A stretch of 64,000 nt of DNA, from NCBI RefSeq assembly GCF_900114535.1, contig NZ_FOTK01000002.1:1-64000 (forward strand). The letters run 5' to 3'. The stretch is from Methylobacterium pseudosasicola. GTDB taxonomy: Bacteria > Pseudomonadota > Alphaproteobacteria > Rhizobiales > Beijerinckiaceae. The position numbers and the translations under genes were made by a program. Under the pieces are notes generated by a model. The model was not told where the DNA came from. It made no database searches and worked only from the letters and a program-made list of their open reading frames with translations. The first letter of the stretch is position 1. Each line of letters begins with the position of its first letter. Below, one piece after another: positions 58,882 through 64,000 of the stretch.

Positions 58882-59520
58882 TCACACCAGCGCGGTGATC
58901 CGCGGCCCGGCGCGGGTTGTGCGCGGGAGGCGGCCGTCGAGCCCGGCCTCCAGCAGGGCGTGGAGCTGGGCCACCGCGGGGCCGGGGTCGTAATCGGGCA
59001 GGATCGCGCGGCTGACCAAGATTCCCTTCATCAGCGGGGCGAGCAGCGCGTAGAGTCGGTCCGGATCGCAATCCGGGCTGGTCGCCAGCGCCGAGAAGGT
59101 CGCGACGAACCAGTCCTGGGTCTCCGCCTCGGTCCGCGCGGTCAGCGCGGCGATGGCCGGGTTGCGGGTCGCCTCAGACCAGATCTCCATGCGCAGAACC
59201 GCGGCCTCGCGGGTGATCGAGACGAAGTACCGGGCGATGATGTCGAGCAAGGCGCCGCGCCGGTCGCCGCTGCGCTCCATCTCTTCGACGAGTTGGGCGC
59301 CGCGCTCCCGCTCGCGCTCCACCAGCCCGACGACCAGGGCCTCCTTGGATTCGAAGTAGCGATAGAAATTGCCCGGGCTCATCGCGGCCTCGCGGGCGAG
59401 GTCCTGCATGGTGGCGCGGTGGAAGCCGTTGCGCACGAAGCAGGCTTCGGCGGCGTCGAGGATGTGGTCGCGCCGCGCGGCCGGTCCACCACGCGCCTCG
59501 GCGCTGGCCGGCACGCTCAC
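58882..59520 (-). CDS. TetR-family transcriptional regulator
   Basis: A 212-residue repressor. HTH (about 12-58): RDHILDAAEACFVRNGFHRATMQDLAREAAMSPGNFYRYFESKEALVVGL. The C-terminal domain is of the TetR_C type found with efflux or fatty-acid systems. GTG start overlaps the stop of the upstream gene by 4 bases (GTGA). Two tandem dyads before the operon fit its own operator. Confidence 0.9.
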   Translation of the reverse strand: MSVPASAEARGGPAARRDHILDAAEACFVRNGFHRATMQDLAREAAMSPGNFYRYFESKEALVVGLVERERERGAQLVEEMERSGDRRGALLDIIARYFVSITREAAVLRMEIWSEATRNPAIAALTARTEAETQDWFVATFSALATSPDCDPDRLYALLAPLMKGILVSRAILPDYDPGPAVAQLHALLEAGLDGRLPRTTRAGPRITALV

Positions 59521-59816
59521 GGGGCGAACTGCGCCACCGCGGCGACGCGGCTCTGGTCCTTGGCGGGGATGGTGGCCGTGCAGGCCTGGGCGGTCTGGCT
59601 GAGATCGGCGCAGATCCGCGCCTGCCAGCCCTTCGGACCCGCCCCGGTCCAGCTGATCAACGCCATCCAGGCGAGGACCAGCACGGCAGCGAAGGTGAGG
59701 TTCGCAGGCTTGCAGAAGGCCCGAATCGTCGCGAGGCTGCGTGCGCTGCCGGTTCCGGACGGATCGAACCTGTCCCCACCGAGATCGGACCAGCGGCCTT
59801 CGAGCGACAGAGCCAT
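59517..59816 (-). CDS. small membrane protein of unknown function, first gene of the TetR operon
   Basis: A 99-residue protein. One hydrophobic helix lies at about 40-57 (LTFAAVLVLAWMALISW), followed by a soluble tail with two cysteines (ARICADLSQTAQACTATIP). The gene overlaps the TetR start by 4 bases and has the paired operators directly upstream. No family recognised. Reality is supported by the overlap and codon use. Confidence 0.6.
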   Translation of the reverse strand: MALSLEGRWSDLGGDRFDPSGTGSARSLATIRAFCKPANLTFAAVLVLAWMALISWTGAGPKGWQARICADLSQTAQACTATIPAKDQSRVAAVAQFAP

Positions 59817-59844
59817 GGCTCACTCCTGATTGCCTCGCCTTCGT

Positions 59845-59880
59845 AATGAACGTTCATTCTCATGTCAATGAACGTTCGTT
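59845..59880. promoter_or_regulatory. two tandem TetR-type operators
   Basis: AATGAACGTTCATT (59845-59858, a perfect 14-bp palindrome) and AATGAACGTTCGTT (59867-59880, one mismatch). The spacing is 22 bp, about two helical turns, so both dyads face the same side of DNA. They lie 29-64 bases upstream of the first gene of the TetR operon and probably bind the TetR protein encoded there. Confidence 0.75.
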
Positions 59881-60035
59881 CTCATGTGCGAGACAGGGCG
59901 GCCCTTGGCGCGATATGGTTTCCGGAGGGTTGCTTCGGGGCCGTCCTGCTCAGCCAGCGCAGCGACGCAGTAGCCCGATGGAATGGCACATGCATCCGGG
60001 GCCGAGGGCGCTGCCTCGGTCCCGGGATCTGGCGG

Positions 60036-61880
60036 TCAGGCGTGGCCGGCCGGCTTGAGGGCGCCGGTGCGGTCGTGGAAATCCGGGCCGTTGATCGTCC
60101 GGGCCACGTGGCCGGCCCGGATCAGGTAGTCGCCGAAATGCTCGCCGGGCTTCCGGCCCTTGGCGAAATCGGCAAACAGCGGATCCAGGGTGTCGCGGAT
60201 GTCGGAGGCCGCGACATCCTCCTTGTAGAGCTTGCCCAGCCGCGAGCCGTCGAAGGCAGCGCCGAGATAGAGGTGGTAGCGCTCGGGGCCGCGGCCGACG
60301 AGGCCGATCTCGGCGATGAACGGGCGGGCGCAGCCGTTGGGGCAGCCGGTGGAGCGGATCGTGATCTCCTCCTCGGCGAGCCCATGGGTGGCCAGGCTCT
60401 CCTCCAACTCGGTCATCAGGCTCGGCAGGTAGCGCTCGCTCTCGGCCAAGGCGAGGCCGCAGGTCGGCAGCGCCACGCAGGCGATGGAGTTGCGCCGCAG
60501 CGCCCCCGCGCCCTTGGTGATGCCGTACTGATCGACCAGCGCCTCGATCTCGGCGCGCTTGGCCCCGGGCACGTTGGCGATGATCACGTTCTGGTTGGCG
60601 GTGAGGCGGAAATCGCCCTCGTGGACCTCGGCGATCTTGCGCAGGCCGGTGAGGAATTGCGGCCCGTCCTCGTAATCCTTGATCCGGCCGGAGGGGACGT
60701 AGAGTGTCAGGTGGTGGCGGCCGTCATCGCCCTCGGTCCAGCCGAAGCGGTCGCCGTTGTTGGTGAAGGTGAAGGGCTTCGGCTCGCCGAGCTTCTTGCC
60801 GATCCGCGTCTCCACCTCGGCCCGGAAGGCGGCCAGGCCGTAGCGCTCGATCGTGTATTTGAGCCGGGCGTTCTTGCGGTTCTTGCGGTTGCCCCAGTCG
60901 CGCTGGACGGTCATCACCGCCTCGGCGACCTTGATGGCGTCCTCGGGCTTCACGAAGCCCATCACGTCGGCGGTGCGCGGGAAGGTATCGGGCTCGCCAT
61001 GGGTCATGCCCATGCCGCCGCCCACGGTGACGTTCCAGCCGGTGACCTGGTTCTTCTTGTCCAGGATGGCGATGAAGCCGAGGTCGTGGGCGAAGATGTC
61101 GACCTCGTTCGAGGGCGGCACCGCCACGACGACCTTGAACTTCCGCGGCAGGTAGGTGCGGCCGTAGACCGGCTCGACCTCCGCCTCCTCCTCGCCGCCG
61201 ACCACGCGCTCGCCGTCGAGCCAGATCTCGCGCCAGGCGCTGGTCTTCGGCAGCAGGCTGTCCGAGATGTCCTTGGCGAGGGTGTGGGCGGCCTTGTGGG
61301 CGCCGACCTGGGCCGGGTTGGTCGCCGCCATGACGTTGCGGTTCACGTCGCCGCAGGCCGCAATCGTGTCGAGCAGGGCCGCGTCGATGGCCGCCATCGT
61401 GCGCTTGAGGTTCGACTTGATCACGCCGTGATACTGGAAGGTCTGGCGCGTGGTCGCCCGCAGGGCGCTGCCCGCATAGGTGACCGCGATGTCGTCCAGC
61501 GCCAGCCACTGCTTCGGGCTGATCACGCCGCCGGCGATGCGCAGGCGGATCATGAAGCTGTAGGCCTTGTCGAGCTTCTTCTTGGTCCGCTCCGGGCGCA
61601 GGTCGCGGTCGTCCTGCATGTACATCCCGTGGAACTTCACGAGCTGCCCGTCATCCTCGGAGATCGCCCCGGTGGCGTGCTTCAGCAGGCCCTCGGCGAG
61701 GCCGCCGCGGAGGTAGCCGCTGGCGATCTTGATGTGCTCGTTCGCGGCGAGCTGGGCGGCGCGGGCCGCCTCGGCATCGGTGATCGGCCGCTCCTTGGGC
61801 GGGGTCTCGTAGACGCGGGGGGCCGAGGTCGGAGCCAGGGCCTGGGCGTCGGCGTCGTCGCGGGGGCTGTGGTCGTCCAT
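60036..61880 (-). CDS. cysI: assimilatory sulfite reductase hemoprotein subunit
   Basis: Reduces sulfite to sulfide with siroheme and a [4Fe-4S] cluster. A 614-residue protein with two-fold ferredoxin/siroheme domains. The cluster cysteines are C-VALPT-C and C-PNG-C (CX5C and CX3C) near the C-terminal third. Upstream motifs include LRATTRQTFQYHGV (siroheme) and GVISPKQWLAL. It is downstream of cysJ on the same strand, with 218 bases between, and shares its sulfur role with the tauABC-like importer. Confidence 0.95.
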   Translation of the reverse strand: MDDHSPRDDADAQALAPTSAPRVYETPPKERPITDAEAARAAQLAANEHIKIASGYLRGGLAEGLLKHATGAISEDDGQLVKFHGMYMQDDRDLRPERTKKKLDKAYSFMIRLRIAGGVISPKQWLALDDIAVTYAGSALRATTRQTFQYHGVIKSNLKRTMAAIDAALLDTIAACGDVNRNVMAATNPAQVGAHKAAHTLAKDISDSLLPKTSAWREIWLDGERVVGGEEEAEVEPVYGRTYLPRKFKVVVAVPPSNEVDIFAHDLGFIAILDKKNQVTGWNVTVGGGMGMTHGEPDTFPRTADVMGFVKPEDAIKVAEAVMTVQRDWGNRKNRKNARLKYTIERYGLAAFRAEVETRIGKKLGEPKPFTFTNNGDRFGWTEGDDGRHHLTLYVPSGRIKDYEDGPQFLTGLRKIAEVHEGDFRLTANQNVIIANVPGAKRAEIEALVDQYGITKGAGALRRNSIACVALPTCGLALAESERYLPSLMTELEESLATHGLAEEEITIRSTGCPNGCARPFIAEIGLVGRGPERYHLYLGAAFDGSRLGKLYKEDVAASDIRDTLDPLFADFAKGRKPGEHFGDYLIRAGHVARTINGPDFHDRTGALKPAGHA

Positions 61881-61950
61881 GAGATCACTTCCAAAGTCTC
61901 GACTACGGCCCCGCCCCCGATATGGGCGGGATCGTCCCAAATTCCGGATT

Positions 61951-61993
61951 CAAAAGGTCCAAGACCTTTTGCGGGTGCAGGGCGGAGCCCTGC
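61951..61993 (+). repeat. dispersed 43-bp double-hairpin element, copy C
   Basis: Hairpin 1: CAAAAGGTC/GACCTTTTG (61951-61959, 61963-61971, loop CAA). Linker CGGGT. Hairpin 2: GCAGGGC/GCCCTGC (61977-61983, 61987-61993, loop GGA). It lies between cysJ and cysI, in the same operon direction as neither gene, and faces an inverted partner at 62016-62062. Confidence 0.85.
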
Positions 61994-62015
61994 AGTGGGG
62001 CTAGGCCCTGCTTCA

Positions 62016-62062
62016 TCAGGGCTCTGCCCTGACAACCCGCCAAAGGACGATGCGCCCTTTGG
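62016..62062 (-). repeat. inverted, diverged copy of the double-hairpin element
   Basis: TCAGGGC/GCCCTGA (62016-62022, 62026-62032, loop TCT), linker CAACCCG, then CCAAAGG/CCTTTGG (62040-62046, 62056-62062, longer loop). It is the reverse-orientation form of the element. Together with copy C it makes a head-to-head pair inside the cysJ-cysI gap. Confidence 0.65.
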
Positions 62063-62098
62063 AAACCCAGACCTACCCGTGCTCCGTCGGCATACGCT

Positions 62099-63868
62099 CT
62101 AGTAAACGTCCTGCTGGTAGCGGTGGCTGCGCTCCAGGGCCGCAACCTGCGCCTCGGCGTCGGCCGGGTTCAGGCCCTTGGCGGTCTCGTAGGCCCGCAC
62201 CACCGCGGCGCGCACGTCCTTGGCCATGTTCTTGGCATCGCCGCAGACGTAGAAATAGGCGCCGCCCTCCAGCCAGGAGACCAGCTCCTTGGCGTTGTGG
62301 GTGATGCGGTCCTGCACGTAGACCTTCTCCGGCTGGTCCCGGGAGAAGGCCACGTCGATCTTCGTCAGCGCGCCCTCCTCCAGGGCCTCCTGCCATTCGA
62401 GCTGGTACAGGAAGTCGTGCAGGAAGTGCCGGTCGCCGAAGAACAGCCAGGAGCGGCCTGGGGCCTCGATGGCGCGGCGCTCCTGCACGAAGGCGCGGAA
62501 CGGCGCGACGCCGGTGCCGGGGCCGACCATGATGATGTCGGCGGCCGGATCCTGCGGCAGGCGGAAATGCCGGTTCGGCTTTAGCCGCACCCGCAGCTTG
62601 GCGCCGTCGCGGATCCGGTCGGCGACGTGGACCGAGGCGACGCCTGAGCGGGCGCGGCCGTGGGTCTCGTAGCGCACCGCCACGATGGCGAGATGGACCT
62701 CGTCGCCCACTTCCTTGCGCGAGGACGCGATCGAGTAGGCCCGGGGCGGCAGCGGCCGGGTAATGGTGGTGAGGTGCTCAGGCGTCAGCGTCGCCGGGAA
62801 GGTCGCCAGCAGGTCGATCAGGTGCCGTCCCTCGATCCAGGCCCGGACCTCGCCGCTGTCGATCAGCTTCTGCGCGTCCGCGTGGCCGGTCGCCTTGACG
62901 AAGCGCTCGATCGTGGCGGCCGAGAGGGTGGTGATGTCGCGCTCGGCGAGCAGCGCCTTGCGCAGGGCCTCGTCGCCCGACAGCCCCGCGGCGGTCAGGA
63001 TCTCGTCCACCAGCTGCGGGTCGTTCTCGGGGAAGATCTCGAGCGAATCGCCCGGCTCGTAGGCGGGCGCCCCGTCCTCGAAGGCCAGCGCCAGGTGGAT
63101 GGTCTCCTTGTCCGAGCGCGAGGAGTTGAGGTTCACGTGCTCGACGACCTCGACCACCAGCGGCTCGCGGCTCGGCTCGGCCTCGTCGTCCTCGCCGGGG
63201 GCGGCGCGGGCGAAATCCACCGCCACGACGTTGTCGGGCGTCTCGGCCGGGGCGAGGGCCTTGAGGGTGTTCTTGATCCAGTCGGCGGCCGGCTTCTCGA
63301 AATCGAGATCGAGGTCGGCGCGCTCGGCGGCGCGCTTGCCGCCCAGGGCCTCGAAGCGCGCGTCGAGCGCCTTACCGATGGCGCAGAATTCCACGTAGGA
63401 CGTGTCGCCGAGCGCCAGGACGGCGAAGTCCACGCCGTCGATGCGCGGGGCGCCCTCCCCCATCAGTTCGCCATAGGCCCGCACGGCCCGGGCCGGCGGC
63501 TCGCCCTCGCCCCAGGTCGCCGCGATGGCGATGAGCTTGCCGGCCTTGGGCAGGGTCGCGACATCGAGGTCGGAGAAATCCATGACCTTCGGCTTGAAGC
63601 CCTGCTTGCGCGCCAGCTTGGCGACGTTGCCGGCCAGCGCCTCGGAATTCCCCGATTCGCTCGCATAGACGATCGTCAGCGGCTCGGCCGCCTTGGGCGG
63701 GGCGGCAGGGGCCGCCGCCGGCTGGCCGCCGGCGGCATCGAGGCCCGCCAGGAAACCCGCCAGCCACGCGCGCTGCACAGGGGTCGCGCTGCCGAGCACG
63801 GCGTCGAGGCTGGCGCGCTCGCCGTCGCCGAACGGGGCGGTGCGCGGAAGGAGATTCTGGCGTGCCAT
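62099..63868 (-). CDS. cysJ: sulfite reductase flavoprotein (alpha) subunit
   Basis: Transfers electrons from NADPH via FAD and FMN to CysI. A 589-residue protein. An Ala/Pro-rich linker (about 45-65) is followed by a flavodoxin domain (about 64-205, ASESGNSEALA, ATWGEGEPPARA). Then come the FAD domain (RAYSIASS) and the NADPH domain (GPGTGVAPFRAFVQERRA, YVCGDAKNMAKDV, C-terminal DVY). First gene of the cysJI unit. Two inverted repeats sit upstream of its start. Confidence 0.95.
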   Translation of the reverse strand: MARQNLLPRTAPFGDGERASLDAVLGSATPVQRAWLAGFLAGLDAAGGQPAAAPAAPPKAAEPLTIVYASESGNSEALAGNVAKLARKQGFKPKVMDFSDLDVATLPKAGKLIAIAATWGEGEPPARAVRAYGELMGEGAPRIDGVDFAVLALGDTSYVEFCAIGKALDARFEALGGKRAAERADLDLDFEKPAADWIKNTLKALAPAETPDNVVAVDFARAAPGEDDEAEPSREPLVVEVVEHVNLNSSRSDKETIHLALAFEDGAPAYEPGDSLEIFPENDPQLVDEILTAAGLSGDEALRKALLAERDITTLSAATIERFVKATGHADAQKLIDSGEVRAWIEGRHLIDLLATFPATLTPEHLTTITRPLPPRAYSIASSRKEVGDEVHLAIVAVRYETHGRARSGVASVHVADRIRDGAKLRVRLKPNRHFRLPQDPAADIIMVGPGTGVAPFRAFVQERRAIEAPGRSWLFFGDRHFLHDFLYQLEWQEALEEGALTKIDVAFSRDQPEKVYVQDRITHNAKELVSWLEGGAYFYVCGDAKNMAKDVRAAVVRAYETAKGLNPADAEAQVAALERSHRYQQDVY

Positions 63869-63912
63869 CAGGGGACCATGTCATGGCCTACGGGGCCGGT
63901 GTCAATCGAAAA

Positions 63913-63967
63913 CGTTCTTTTTGCAGAACGCGTCTGAACTAGGACATTGCTTTCGTTGCGACGCAAC
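63913..63967 (-). promoter_or_regulatory. two dyads upstream of cysJ
   Basis: CGTTCT-N6-AGAACG (63913-63930) and GTTGCG-A-CGCAAC (63955-63967, flanked by TTT/AAA). Both are perfect and lie 45-100 bases before the cysJ start. On the minus strand TTGACA also occurs near 63899-63904. They are candidate sites for the sulfur regulator of this operon; which protein binds is unknown. Confidence 0.5.
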
Positions 63968-64000
63968 AAAACAGAAAATTATTCTCCCACGACCGAGAGA

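Noticed and set aside
59862..62102. A 746-residue plus-strand frame over cysI
   Set aside because: Antisense shadow of the clearly identified sulfite reductase; the sequence is low-complexity (Gly/Ala/Val/Asp-rich) without domains.

Overview
The window looks like chromosomal DNA of a Methylobacterium/Methylorubrum-type alphaproteobacterium (Hyphomicrobiales). The basis is a uniformly GC-rich coding style, a long methylmalonyl-CoA mutase of the McmA type, an isoquinoline 1-oxidoreductase-like molybdoenzyme pair, the tsaD-gpsA cluster and a classical cysJ/cysI pair. No methanol or methylamine oxidation gene is present, so the genus is inferred from gene style and not from a C1 marker. Most of the window is ordinary core and accessory metabolism on both strands. 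No CRISPR array, prophage, rRNA or tRNA was recognised.

Layout. 1-290 is the tail of a probable transposase. 375-7.4 kb holds mcmA/scpA, a Tat-exported hydrolase, phosphoglucomutase, a VOC protein with its YafY-type regulator, and a GNAT enzyme. 7.5-9.2 kb holds rpsD, a small exported protein and a DUF2293-like protein. 9.2-11.7 kb is gene-poor and lower in GC, with an AraC regulator, strong palindromes and a possible leader peptide. 11.7-13.8 kb is an ABC exporter translationally coupled to a small tyrosine phosphatase. 14.0-17.3 kb is a molbindin followed by the tsaD - GNAT fusion - gpsA operon. 17.4-20.7 kb is an ArsR - MFS - SRPBCC/PNPOx fusion operon. 21.1-25.7 kb has LysR/MFS, an EVE protein and a hybrid-free histidine kinase. 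25.9-28.7 kb is the Fe-S/Mo oxidoreductase pair, closed by a strong terminator. 28.8-31.8 kb has a uracil-DNA glycosylase relative, a BrnT/BrnA pair whose toxin is frameshifted, pyrF, a DUF1330 protein and a ParE/antitoxin pair. 31.9-38.2 kb has TetR/SDR, a ferritin-like protein, a porin, GST/HxlR and a PAS protein. 38.4-41.1 kb is a taurine-type ABC importer. 41.4-46.4 kb holds small membrane or exported proteins and a GH63-like glucosidase. 46.8-49.2 kb holds two tandem LivK-type binding proteins. 49.3-50.6 kb holds an accessory ClpP and an ArsR/SRPBCC pair. 50.8-54.2 kb is a LysR - garL - garD galactarate cluster. 54.3-58.4 kb holds iron-uptake genes (PepSY protein, TonB receptor, exported partner). 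58.9-59.8 kb is an autoregulated TetR operon. 60.0-63.9 kb is cysI/cysJ sulfite reductase.

Many small units follow one pattern: a one-component regulator (ArsR, LysR, HxlR, TetR, YafY) beside the gene it probably controls, and several have visible inverted-repeat operators. The most distinctive non-coding signal is a family of 43-bp double-hairpin elements in intergenic spaces. Three full copies share identical architecture and show compensatory stem changes; more diverged copies occur in both orientations, and one head-to-head pair sits between cysJ and cysI. Other points worth a second look are the one-base frameshift in brnT, the operator over the araC-type start codon, the leader ORF and hairpins before the ABC exporter/phosphatase pair, and several domain fusions.
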